Positions 17,621 to 25,579 of a DNA stretch of 33,284 nt are shown piece by piece (position 1 is the first letter of the stretch; each line of letters starts with the position of its first letter). A program made the translations under genes and the position numbers. The notes beneath the pieces were generated by a model that searched no databases, was not told where the DNA came from, and saw nothing but the letters and a program-made list of their open reading frames with translations. The DNA comes from an uncultured Chryseobacterium sp. (GTDB taxonomy: Bacteria; Bacteroidota; Bacteroidia; Flavobacteriales; Weeksellaceae). The stretch spans positions 1 through 33,284 of the forward strand of contig NZ_CAKZIK010000055.1 of NCBI RefSeq assembly GCF_936933875.1, in the 5' to 3' direction.

Positions 17621-18236
17621 AATTTTGATTATTTGTAAAGTCAAAAATCAAATGCTTTAAAATTCCTATTTTGGGGTGATTGGATACATAATAGGATTTT
17701 ACGAAATTGTGGGATTCAAGGTTTAACACTTCTGAGTTTCTTTTATCTTTTATTAAAAGAGAGTTAATCCCGTTTTTAGTTTTATCTGCATTTCCTTCAA
17801 GTAAGTACCCCAACATACAACCCATAGGATATTTTTCTGAAGTATACCTTTGCATTCCTTCATTGATATAAGCTCTTTTCAGATTGGAATCTTTTTCTTT
17901 TAGTCTTTTAGCTTCCATGTAGTAATGAAACCTTTGCTCTTTCCATATTTTAAAGTACACGAAATCAATTCTTGGAAGTTTATCTGCGAAGCCTTTTGTC
18001 TGACTTTCTGTATTAGAAAACAATTTATTTTCAGTTTTACAAGTAATACCTTTTGCTAAAGAAAGTTGACTTTCATTGACATAATGACTTAATAGTTCTG
18101 AAAAATCATTTTCAAGCCAATCGGTTTGATATTCCTTTTCTACAATCGCTAAATTGTATGCATTAACAACTAATTCTATACAATCATCTTCAAATGCTTT
18201 TCTGTAAACCGTACTAAGCTTCATCGTGTACTCCAT
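17619..18236 (-). CDS. putative PD-(D/E)xK nuclease, partner of the adjacent methylase
   Basis: Protein of 205 residues without signal or membrane segment. The middle carries PRIDFVYF (D91) followed by HYYMEAKRL (E108-A-K110), the spacing and surroundings of a PD-(D/E)xK nuclease core. EGMQRYTSEKY (E126, Q129) follows as a further core helix. This resembles restriction-type nuclease domains in which the strand with ExK precedes a helix with QxxxY. The start codon lies inside the end of the methylase gene (23-base overlap; a second ATG four codons on gives 11), so the two are translationally coupled. I do not recognise a named family. The nuclease call is inferred from the motif. Confidence 0.65.
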   Translation of the reverse strand: MEYTMKLSTVYRKAFEDDCIELVVNAYNLAIVEKEYQTDWLENDFSELLSHYVNESQLSLAKGITCKTENKLFSNTESQTKGFADKLPRIDFVYFKIWKEQRFHYYMEAKRLKEKDSNLKRAYINEGMQRYTSEKYPMGCMLGYLLEGNADKTKNGINSLLIKDKRNSEVLNLESHNFVKSYYVSNHPKIGILKHLIFDFTNNQN

Positions 18237-21200
18237 TTAAAATTTCAAGAATTAATTCGGAAGCATCTTCAAAAGCCATTGATTGTGACCAAAATCTACG
18301 TTGGTTTGGACGAATGATATAAATATCATCCCCTCTTTTGTAATTGAGTTTTTTTCTGAAATAGATATTTTTAGCTTTCTGTTCCCACAAATATTGGTCA
18401 AGTTTTTTTAATTCTTCATCAATCGGCTCATTAGAGATATAGATGTCTTTCTTAGCGTTCTCATGCGATAGTTTTATCATCATCAAAGGCGATGATTTTA
18501 AATCTTTCAGATTGTAAACAGTTGCATTTGCAAATACATTTTGTCCATCAAGAAATTCATTCAATTCGGCAGTGATTATCTCGGCATATTCTTTTGGTTG
18601 GTCTTTTGAAACAGAATATAGTGCTTTAGATTTAATTTGATTCTCAAATAAATCTAAGCTGTAATCCAAGCTATCCTTTACTATATTTTTTCCATTGGCA
18701 GAAAATTCAAGAATATCATCTACAACAATAGAATTTATTTCATTTTCAAAAGCCTCTATTTTTCTATTATCAAAAAGATTATCCGATTTTTTAATTGATA
18801 AAATATCTTCAAATAAACTTACCACTTTATTTAAAGTATCTGTTTTTAATAGAGGGATTAAGGCAGGACTTTCCAATACTTCATCCATAAAAACCTGTTC
18901 TCTTTCTATTCCCCAAGATGCACTCGTTAAGAATAGCAGATAAGTCGTAAGTTTTGAGTTAAGAACACTTGTCAGAGCCTTTTTTATATCAAGTTCAACT
19001 TCTCCATTAAAGATATAACACGCAGTTGTACAATAAGAAAAGTAATCAATATAAGAAGCGGCTAATTGTTTCTTATGTTGTCCCTTTTTCATAATTACAA
19101 AAGGCGGATTAAATACTTTTATATCAATATTCCTAAATGTTTTCGTATTTTTTTTTGAGGCACTTTGAGGAGTGTAATACCTTGTTATAAGTCTGGCATC
19201 AATTACATTTTCGGGAGTAAAATCAGGTTTTTCTATATCTCCATTTAATCCAACTCTTGGCTTCTCCCAATTATTCTCCTGACTTTTAAAGTAATCTTTT
19301 AAAGATATTGAACGTTCAAGAATCTTTGTTGTCAACTCCCAATCATTCATTCCACCCCACATTGCGATTTTCCAAATTTTAGTATCGGGTTTTTGACATT
19401 CTTCTCTTGGTAGATATTTTAAATCTGTAAAGTCAATGCTTAATCCTTCAATCACATTGGATTTGATGTAGGTTTTAGGAGCGTAATAAACTATTTTATC
19501 ACTTGAGTTTTTCAGGTGCTCTTTTTGATAAAAAACAATACTTATTGGTCCCGTCGCGTCTCCAAATAATTGACCACCAAAACTTTCAGGAGCGTTTCTA
19601 AGAATAGAAAAATTATAGACTCTTTCAACATAGCATTCTTGGAACATCCACTTTCTGAAATTTTGAAATGCACCATTCGTATTGGTCAATACTTTAGTAT
19701 TAAAAATTAAAGCTATTTCTCCTTTTGGAGCAAAAGTAGTTGCTTTGTGAAGAAAAGGTAACACCATTTCTTTTGCAAAACCCAATTTATCACAATATTC
19801 TCTTATGTTTTTTTGCTTACCATTTTTATCTTTTTTAGGAGATAATAATTTACCAAAAGGAGGATTCCCAACAATAAGCTGAAAATTCTGTAATTCATCT
19901 ATTGAAGACAAATCGGAAATTGTATCTCGGCAAAAAAGATTTTTACCTTTCTTTTCCTCATTTTTTTCATTTAGGTCGTTTACTAAATAAGGTAAACGAT
20001 AATTTTTATTTTGCCATAGATTTTTAGGGTCTAATTTATCAACCAAAGCCAAATACAAACTAAACGCAGCAACTTTTATTGCTTGTGGATGAATTTCAAT
20101 TCCAAAAATATTTTCTTTTAATAGCTTTACTAAAGTGTCAAAGTCCGAAAGGTTATCAATGCTATGAGCATTTTCATAACGTTTAACCAATCGTTTGAAA
20201 CTTTCTACCAAAAAAATTCCAGAACCGCAACTTGGATCCAATGTTTTCACATTATATTCTGTTTCTCCATTATTGACTGGAAGTTTTTCATTTAAAATAA
20301 ACTCAACTAAAGATGGTGGCGTATAATAAGTTCCAGAATCTTCTTTTAATGTAGCGTCGGTTTCTGCTAAGAAATTTTCATAAATTTCACTCAGCAACTC
20401 AATTTGAATTATTTTGAAATTGAAAAGTCTGAATTGCTTCCAATCCTCAAATAACTGAGGATTATTGTTTTTTTCTTTCCCACGAATGAAACAAGTTTTA
20501 ATTATTTGAAGCTGTTCTCTTGAAATACTTTCGTCTTCTTCCAGTGTAAACACATTCCCATTAAAATGATCTTCAAGTCGTTTGAATAAATCATAAGTAG
20601 CTGTTACATCGTCTAAAATATCAAAGTATGATTCAGCATCTTTTTTGATTTGACTATAAAAATCCTTTTCAGCAGCACCTCTGTCTTCAAGATATAAAAG
20701 GAACAGTGACCGTAGAATAATTTTATGAATGAAATCTATTTCTAACCCTTGACTCCTTAAATATTCAGCCGTATTAACCAAACTGGTTACTAAATATTTA
20801 TCAACTCTTTTTTGTAAATTTATTTTATCCCGAACAATTTTCGCGTCTTCTAAAGTCCAGATAATTCCTGTATCGATGGCAATTCTAGAAAATAGCTTAC
20901 TGAGTTCTTGCAACTGTTGTTTGTCGGAATATTGATAGGAATTAATTTCAATTTCTTGTAACTCATTTTTGTAATCAAAATCATCTTTGGTTACTATAAG
21001 TGGTTTTTCAGAGCAATTGTAGATACGGATTTCCGTTTCCGAATATACATACAGAAACAATACTTTTTTGTAGTTCCAAATTTTACGTTGTGTTTCAGCA
21101 ATGTCTTTTAAATATATTTCATCATTGAAATTTGCAACTTTTTTCAGAAAAACAGCAGGAAAACTATTATTGGTTTCTTCGTCTGTATTGAAATAAATTA

Positions 21201-21333
21201 AATCAACACCAAAATCTTTTTCTTTTACTTCATTTAGGATAACAGCTTCACTATCCGATAGTTTTTCACTATCGGATTGAATAGACTTTGCTCTACCTAA
21301 ATCAAGAAATTCAAGAATATCAAGTGTTGCCAT
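18214..21333 (-). CDS. Eco57I-like N6-adenine DNA methylase, putative restriction-modification protein
   Basis: Protein of 1039 residues. An N-terminal alpha/beta domain (about 1-130) is followed by a helical region (about 150-330) and a class I methyltransferase core. Its motif X region is SGTYYTPPSLVEFIL (about 333-347), motif I is LDPSCGSGIFLVE (about 363-375), and the catalytic motif IV is VGNPPFGKL (about 486-494). The remaining 500 residues would hold target recognition. It would methylate adenine at the N6 position in a specific sequence. The N-terminal domain has FGVDLIYF and PAVFLKKV where type IIG enzymes have a D...ExK nuclease site, but the glutamate position is F62, so that site may be inactive. 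An intact ExK lies in the overlapping downstream gene. The pair is probably a defence system. Confidence 0.85.
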   Translation of the reverse strand: MATLDILEFLDLGRAKSIQSDSEKLSDSEAVILNEVKEKDFGVDLIYFNTDEETNNSFPAVFLKKVANFNDEIYLKDIAETQRKIWNYKKVLFLYVYSETEIRIYNCSEKPLIVTKDDFDYKNELQEIEINSYQYSDKQQLQELSKLFSRIAIDTGIIWTLEDAKIVRDKINLQKRVDKYLVTSLVNTAEYLRSQGLEIDFIHKIILRSLFLLYLEDRGAAEKDFYSQIKKDAESYFDILDDVTATYDLFKRLEDHFNGNVFTLEEDESISREQLQIIKTCFIRGKEKNNNPQLFEDWKQFRLFNFKIIQIELLSEIYENFLAETDATLKEDSGTYYTPPSLVEFILNEKLPVNNGETEYNVKTLDPSCGSGIFLVESFKRLVKRYENAHSIDNLSDFDTLVKLLKENIFGIEIHPQAIKVAAFSLYLALVDKLDPKNLWQNKNYRLPYLVNDLNEKNEEKKGKNLFCRDTISDLSSIDELQNFQLIVGNPPFGKLLSPKKDKNGKQKNIREYCDKLGFAKEMVLPFLHKATTFAPKGEIALIFNTKVLTNTNGAFQNFRKWMFQECYVERVYNFSILRNAPESFGGQLFGDATGPISIVFYQKEHLKNSSDKIVYYAPKTYIKSNVIEGLSIDFTDLKYLPREECQKPDTKIWKIAMWGGMNDWELTTKILERSISLKDYFKSQENNWEKPRVGLNGDIEKPDFTPENVIDARLITRYYTPQSASKKNTKTFRNIDIKVFNPPFVIMKKGQHKKQLAASYIDYFSYCTTACYIFNGEVELDIKKALTSVLNSKLTTYLLFLTSASWGIEREQVFMDEVLESPALIPLLKTDTLNKVVSLFEDILSIKKSDNLFDNRKIEAFENEINSIVVDDILEFSANGKNIVKDSLDYSLDLFENQIKSKALYSVSKDQPKEYAEIITAELNEFLDGQNVFANATVYNLKDLKSSPLMMIKLSHENAKKDIYISNEPIDEELKKLDQYLWEQKAKNIYFRKKLNYKRGDDIYIIRPNQRRFWSQSMAFEDASELILEILNGVHDEA

Positions 21334-21362
21334 ATTACTACATACAATTAGTACACAATCTT

Positions 21363-21370
21363 CAAAGATA
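21363..21370 (-). promoter_or_regulatory. promoter -7 box of the methylase-nuclease operon
   Basis: TATCTTTG on the minus strand matches TAnnTTTG, 29 bases before the methylase ATG. A proper TTG at the expected distance is not visible; the upstream part is T-rich. Confidence 0.5.
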
Positions 21371-21445
21371 CTTTAAACTTATTAAAAAAAACTTTTCTTT
21401 CAAGGAATTTTTGTTCATTCACTTATTAGGCGAGAAAGATTTTCG

Positions 21446-22711
21446 TTAAAAAGAATCAAACTTCTCCATAGCACTCGCTTTTATTTCATCAGCAATATCA
21501 ATATATGGCTTCATTGCCTTATAATCACTATGTCCTGTCCATTTCATAACCACTTGAGGTGGAATTCCCAAAGACAAAGCATTGCAAACAAAGGTTCTCC
21601 TTCCAGCATGAGTACTCATAAGTGAATATTTTGGTAAAACTTCTTCAATCCTTTCATTACCTTTAAAATAAGTTTGGGTAACTAGTTCATCTATCTCAGC
21701 TAATTCAGCTAGTTCTTTTAAATAATCGTTCATTTTTTGATTACTGATTACAGGCAAAGCTTTATTATGCTCAAATTCTACATCGATATATTTGTTTAGA
21801 AGTTTTCGGCTATAACTATTCAATTCTATTATCAAATTATCTGCTGTTTTGAGTGTTGTTATCTCTAAGTAACCGTCCTTTACATCAGATCTTTTCAAAT
21901 TAAACACATCCGAATATCTCAATCCCGTAAAGCATTGAAATAAAAAAACATCTCTTATTTTTTCAAGATAGCTTTTATCCGTAGGTATTTCATATTCAGT
22001 AAATCTCTTTAACTCAGACTTGTTCAAAAAAATGATTTTCTTTTGAACATTTTTAATTTTTGGTTTAAACTTTTCAAACTCTCCACTTTTTGTATAACCT
22101 TTCTTCATAGCCCATTTCAAAAACCACTTCAATGCAGCAAGCTCTTTTGAAATTGTTGAATTCTTGTGATTCTTCCCTTCTAAATATCGCTGATAATTTG
22201 AAAGATATTGCTCATTAAATTTCTCAAACGAAATATCATGGTCAAATTCTTCCAATACTTTTTTCTGCGTTTTCATTTTTTGAAGAGTCCTGAAATTCCA
22301 TTGACTGTTAATTGATTCTTCATTAACAAACATATCATATATCTCAAAAAAATTCTTTTCAGATTTCAGTTCTTCCTTAGGCGTTCTTCCAATCTCAACA
22401 TTAAACCATTCCCTAAACTGGTCTTGGTTAGGTATCAAATCATCAATTTCATATTTCTGAAATGTTTTCTCACAAGCGGATTCAAATAGTTGTATCTTTC
22501 TATTTATAACACTTGCCGAGACTTTTTTGTTTCCATGAGTTGTATTTGCTTTACAGCGTTGTGTTTCTGTGCTCCATTTTTGTACTTCTACCCTATATCC
22601 CAAATTGAAAGCCACAATGTTGCCATCCCACTTAATGCGATATCGCAGTTTTGCAGTAGGGTTGTCTTTTTCCCTATCAAGAAGAAATTGAGCGTGATAT
22701 TTTATATTCAT
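21446..22711 (-). CDS. tyrosine recombinase (integrase) of the mobile element
   Basis: Site-specific recombinase of 421 residues that would integrate and excise the element. An N-terminal arm-binding domain (about 1-100) of the kind seen in Bacteroidota integrases is followed by a SAM-like core-binding domain (about 118-205) and the catalytic domain. All catalytic residues are present: R265 in FTGLRYSDV, K288 in TTLKT, H368 and R371 in STHAGRRTF, H394 in WTGHSDYKAM and the nucleophile Y403 in KPYI. It starts 15 bases after the secreted-protein gene and is probably cotranscribed with it and the repressor. Apparently intact, so the recombinase could still be active. Confidence 0.95.
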   Translation of the reverse strand: MNIKYHAQFLLDREKDNPTAKLRYRIKWDGNIVAFNLGYRVEVQKWSTETQRCKANTTHGNKKVSASVINRKIQLFESACEKTFQKYEIDDLIPNQDQFREWFNVEIGRTPKEELKSEKNFFEIYDMFVNEESINSQWNFRTLQKMKTQKKVLEEFDHDISFEKFNEQYLSNYQRYLEGKNHKNSTISKELAALKWFLKWAMKKGYTKSGEFEKFKPKIKNVQKKIIFLNKSELKRFTEYEIPTDKSYLEKIRDVFLFQCFTGLRYSDVFNLKRSDVKDGYLEITTLKTADNLIIELNSYSRKLLNKYIDVEFEHNKALPVISNQKMNDYLKELAELAEIDELVTQTYFKGNERIEEVLPKYSLMSTHAGRRTFVCNALSLGIPPQVVMKWTGHSDYKAMKPYIDIADEIKASAMEKFDSF

Positions 22712-22726
22712 ATTAGAAAAAATTGA

Positions 22727-23416
22727 TTATCTATTTTCAATAGAACCCAATTTAAAGTCCCGTATTGACACTCCTTCTGCTTTAATCAAGTCATCTAAGG
22801 AGTATTTTAAAGTTTTTATAAGTTGGTTATCGGCATAAATATTTATTGTTCTGGACAATGTTGAAGAAGTTGTTTGTTCTGAACCGCCTTTATGGGTATA
22901 GATTTTTAAAGAGAAATATAAAACAGGCTCGCTGGTTTCAATAAATTCAATGGGCTTTAATGAATTTTCTGATAATCCTGCTTCATTTCTATAATTTGTA
23001 AACTCTTGGGAAATCTTCATTAACTCATTGAGAGATTTATAATTAAAGCCTCCCGCTTCATCTTTCCAATTATTCTTTCCCATTGTATTTGTAACAACTG
23101 AAATTTCCGTATTACTTTTACTAACAATCTGTTCTAAATTTCCATTATTCACTTTTACAATACGAAGCCACATGTTTTGATTGTATTTCTCAAAGTCCCC
23201 CGCATTTACTATCTCAATTTTCAACTTTCTTTGAGTTTTTATCAAATCTGCTTTTTCATCTTCTATTTTCTTATTTTCTTTTTCCTGATATTTTGTAAAA
23301 ACCTTTTGTGCGATTTCTCCATCTCTACTTTTCCAATTATTAAAAGCATTTTTCTTCTGCTGAGCAATCACGATTCCCCCAAATAAAATAGCACTAATTA
23401 TTAAAATCCTCTTCAT
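22727..23416 (-). CDS. hypothetical exported protein, 229 residues
   Basis: A signal peptide is clear (MKRILIISAILFGGIVIAQQ), so the product is probably periplasmic or outer-membrane attached. There is no lipobox cysteine. The rest is hydrophilic; residues about 35-70 (QKVFTKYQEKENKKIEDEKADLIKTQRKLKI) look like a charged helix and the C-terminal half is beta-rich with serine/threonine stretches. I do not recognise a family. It lies 2 bases after the repressor gene and 15 before the integrase gene, so it belongs to the element's left-facing operon. An envelope function inside a regulator-integrase operon is unusual. Confidence 0.75.
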   Translation of the reverse strand: MKRILIISAILFGGIVIAQQKKNAFNNWKSRDGEIAQKVFTKYQEKENKKIEDEKADLIKTQRKLKIEIVNAGDFEKYNQNMWLRIVKVNNGNLEQIVSKSNTEISVVTNTMGKNNWKDEAGGFNYKSLNELMKISQEFTNYRNEAGLSENSLKPIEFIETSEPVLYFSLKIYTHKGGSEQTTSSTLSRTINIYADNQLIKTLKYSLDDLIKAEGVSIRDFKLGSIENR

Positions 23417-23418
23417 AG

Positions 23419-23868
23419 TTATTTTTTTAAAATTTCAAGAAGTATAGTAACCTGTCTCATGCTGTCCGATAGTTGCTCTTGACTGGTTTTCAATCTTTCT
23501 GTTAGTTCTTTTTGTATTTCTTGATAGCCTTTTTGAAGTTCTATCATATTAGAAAACTCGCTATGCGAAATAGTAACATTTCCACTAATATTTCCATTAA
23601 TGTTGCTGTTTACATTATTTCCTGAGCCATTATTATTAATGTTTTGGTTGTTTGTTTTTAGCATTTCACCAGATTCCGAAATAAACCACTCCGGATTCAA
23701 ATCGGGATAAGTGTATAGTATTTTTTCAATAGTATCTGAGTTGAGTCCCGAGTTGTTTTTTATAGCTCTGCCAATTAAACCAACAGACAAACCAGCTTCA
23801 ACAGTGATTTTATTGGGGTTTAACCCTTTGTAGGTCATGTAATTTTGCAATCTTTCAGTTATAGTCAT
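23419..23868 (-). CDS. helix-turn-helix repressor of the mobile element
   Basis: DNA-binding protein of 149 residues. The N-terminal 70 residues (ITERLQNYMTYKGLNPNKIT, then VGLIGRAIKNNSGLNSDTIEKIL and a YPDLNPEWFISESGEML tail) form the phage-repressor-like domain common in Bacteroidota mobile elements. A low-complexity Asn/Gly/Ser linker (about 78-100) leads to a C-terminal coiled coil (about 108-149) likely used for oligomerisation. The open frame could begin 24 codons earlier at 23940, but that start would lie inside the promoter/operator palindrome, so the ATG at 23868 is chosen. It probably controls both its own operon and the divergent DUF3853-rep operon. Confidence 0.85.
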   Translation of the reverse strand: MTITERLQNYMTYKGLNPNKITVEAGLSVGLIGRAIKNNSGLNSDTIEKILYTYPDLNPEWFISESGEMLKTNNQNINNNGSGNNVNSNINGNISGNVTISHSEFSNMIELQKGYQEIQKELTERLKTSQEQLSDSMRQVTILLEILKK

Positions 23869-23923
23869 CTTTAATTTTTTTTTGTTTTTGAGATTAAAAT
23901 ATAGATATATTTCAATATTTATT

Positions 23924-23946
23924 CTATATTTGCAATACAAATATAG
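23924..23946. promoter_or_regulatory. operator palindrome with divergent -7 boxes
   Basis: Perfect 9-bp inverted repeat CTATATTTG-N5-CAAATATAG. Each arm contains TATATTTG, the Bacteroidota -7 box: at 23925-23932 toward the DUF3853 genes and at 23938-23945 on the minus strand toward the repressor. A dimer bound here would block both promoters. Further AT-rich half-sites (ATATATTTC, AAATATATAC) flank it. A TTG at the ideal upstream distance is not clear for either direction. Confidence 0.65.
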
Positions 23947-24001
23947 TTAAATATATACAAATAAGTATTTTTTTAGAATAAATTACAATAAAAATTTCAA
24001 A

Positions 24002-24286
24002 ATGGAAGATTATAATAGACCAATTTGGCAATTGACCATAGGAGAATTTGTGGAAATTTTAGATGCCAGAAAACAAGAATCATCAGAAAACCCCACACAA
24101 GAAAAGGTATTTAATGAAAAGTATGTTTACGGTCTTTCTGGATTAGCAAGAATATTGGGATGCTCTAAAAATCATGCAGGAAAATTGAAAAGTAAGGGAA
24201 TTTTTGATGAAGCCATCATTCAAAATGGGAGAAAAATTATCATTGATTCGGAAAAAGCATTAGAACTTTTTAAAGATAACAGCTGA
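24002..24286 (+). CDS. DUF3853 family protein, first copy
   Basis: Small protein of 94 residues typical of Bacteroidota mobile elements. The C-terminal part (YGLSGLARILGCSKNHAGKLKSKGIFDEAI, then KIIIDSEKALELFKD) is an excisionase-like winged helix-turn-helix: a helix, a recognition helix and a wing. The family is usually annotated only as DUF3853; a role as DNA-binding accessory or excisionase is inferred. It is the first gene of the right-facing operon under the palindromic operator, and its stop overlaps the start of a paralogue (TGATG). Confidence 0.85.
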   Translation: MEDYNRPIWQLTIGEFVEILDARKQESSENPTQEKVFNEKYVYGLSGLARILGCSKNHAGKLKSKGIFDEAIIQNGRKIIIDSEKALELFKDNS

Positions 24287-24537
24287 TGGAAAACATAACC
24301 CCACAAACACCTCTTTGCAATCTGACCGTAAAAGAATTTTTAGAGATATCTAAAAATTTAAATTCTGAAAATATGTATGAATACGGTTTAAAAGGTTTGG
24401 CAAAAATTCTGGGCTGTTCCGTTTCAAAAGCATCCAAGATTAAATCTTCAGGAATTTTGGATGAAGCCATCATTCAGAAAGGAAACATCATCATCATCGA
24501 CAAGAAAAAGGCTATAGAACTTTTTGCAAGCAGTTAG
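24286..24537 (+). CDS. DUF3853 family protein, second copy
   Basis: Protein of 83 residues, clearly paralogous to the preceding one: PLCNLTVKEFLEISK matches PIWQLTIGEFVEILD, YGLKGLAKILGCSVSKASKIKSSGILDEAI matches its recognition region, and IIIDKKKAIELFAS matches its tail. The pair shares a TGATG junction and is translationally coupled. Two tandem copies suggest either recent duplication with divergence or a heterodimeric DNA-binding factor. Confidence 0.85.
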   Translation: MENITPQTPLCNLTVKEFLEISKNLNSENMYEYGLKGLAKILGCSVSKASKIKSSGILDEAIIQKGNIIIIDKKKAIELFASS

Positions 24538-24539
24538 AA

Positions 24540-25250
24540 ATGTATTACTTAGAACTTATCGACCGATTTTGGGACTTCAATCAGAAGGTAAGACTTGGCT
24601 CTTCGGCAATTTCGCTGTATCTGTACCTTTTGAAATTAGGAAAGGACAACGATAGTTATAAGGTCGTTATTTCCGATGTTGCACTCGGTAATGCATTGGG
24701 AATAACGAGAAAAACCGTAAAACCGACCAAAGATAAACTTCGCGAGTTGGGTCTTGTTGAATTTGAGTCCAAAAGTGGATTTCCTTGTAATTACAGAATT
24801 CTGTTAAATTACTTATCTGATATTCCCATACTGGAGAAAATAGAGAAGGAAAAAATCGAAAAAGTACCAAGTTTGGAGATTGTTGAAAAACAGAAAATTT
24901 TAAAGAGAAACCATTCGCCTGATGAAGTTGTTCCCAGAATAAGTAAATCCAGTGATAAAGTTTCCATTACTCATACTTCCAAAATCAGCAAGTCAAAAAT
25001 TATTCCCGAATTGGAAGAATTTATTCAGTTTGCAACAACTTTAGAGGATTATCAGCCTCTCTTGGACTCTGTAATTGAAGAAAAATATCATTCGTGGTTA
25101 GAAAACGACTGGCGGAATAGTTCTGGAAGACCCATTTCCAACTGGAAATCCTCATTAAAAAGTATCCTGCCGTATTTGAAGAATAGTAAAAAAGATGATG
25201 CGGTTTCTGTCAATTCCATTCCAAATATCAAACGACCGAAAACATCATGA
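24540..25250 (+). CDS. winged-helix protein of the replication module
   Basis: Protein of 236 residues. The N-terminal 85 residues look like a winged helix-turn-helix: YLYLLKLGKDNDSYKVVISDVALGNALGITRKTVKPTKDKLRELGLVEFESKSG contains helix, recognition helix and wing. A charged linker (about 95-160) leads to a short C-terminal motif (YHSWLENDWRNSSGRPISNWKSSLKSILPYL) like that of proteins found beside replication initiators in Bacteroidota plasmids and integrative elements. It starts 2 bases after the second DUF3853 gene. A role in replication control or initiator loading is likely, not proven. Confidence 0.7.
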   Translation: MYYLELIDRFWDFNQKVRLGSSAISLYLYLLKLGKDNDSYKVVISDVALGNALGITRKTVKPTKDKLRELGLVEFESKSGFPCNYRILLNYLSDIPILEKIEKEKIEKVPSLEIVEKQKILKRNHSPDEVVPRISKSSDKVSITHTSKISKSKIIPELEEFIQFATTLEDYQPLLDSVIEEKYHSWLENDWRNSSGRPISNWKSSLKSILPYLKNSKKDDAVSVNSIPNIKRPKTS

Positions 25251-25301
25251 AATCAATAAAAAGTCGATTTCATTTCTAACAAATCGTAAAAACTTAAAAC
25301 A

Positions 25302-25529
25302 ATGAAAATATCTGACTTAAAACCTGGTCAAAAAGTAACCATCAATAAAATATCTTACGAATATCTGGGTATCCAGAAAGTGAGGATCCCCAATATAGGA
25401 GAAGCCGAAAAAAGGGTGTTCAAAGCAACTGGTGTTGATTCCTACAAACACTACAATCTTATTGATGGAGACAAAACACTGAAAAGTGAGAAAATAAAAC
25501 TAGTAAAGAAAACTGTTCGAACCAAATAA
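25302..25529 (+). CDS. small hypothetical protein, 75 residues
   Basis: Basic protein beginning MKISDLKPGQKVTINKISYEYLGIQKVRIPN, which suggests a small beta-barrel fold, perhaps nucleic-acid binding. It sits between the winged-helix gene and the replication initiator on the same strand. I know no function. Similar short proteins occur in Bacteroidota mobile elements. Confidence 0.65.
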   Translation: MKISDLKPGQKVTINKISYEYLGIQKVRIPNIGEAEKRVFKATGVDSYKHYNLIDGDKTLKSEKIKLVKKTVRTK

Positions 25530-25579
25530 TTACCATCTGAAATCAGGAAATAAGAAATCAGGAACATTAAGAATAGAAA

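Noticed and set aside
23869..23940. Longer N-terminus for the repressor
   Set aside because: The extra residues (MYCKYRINIEIYLYFNLKNKK) have no family match and their DNA contains the promoter/operator palindrome.
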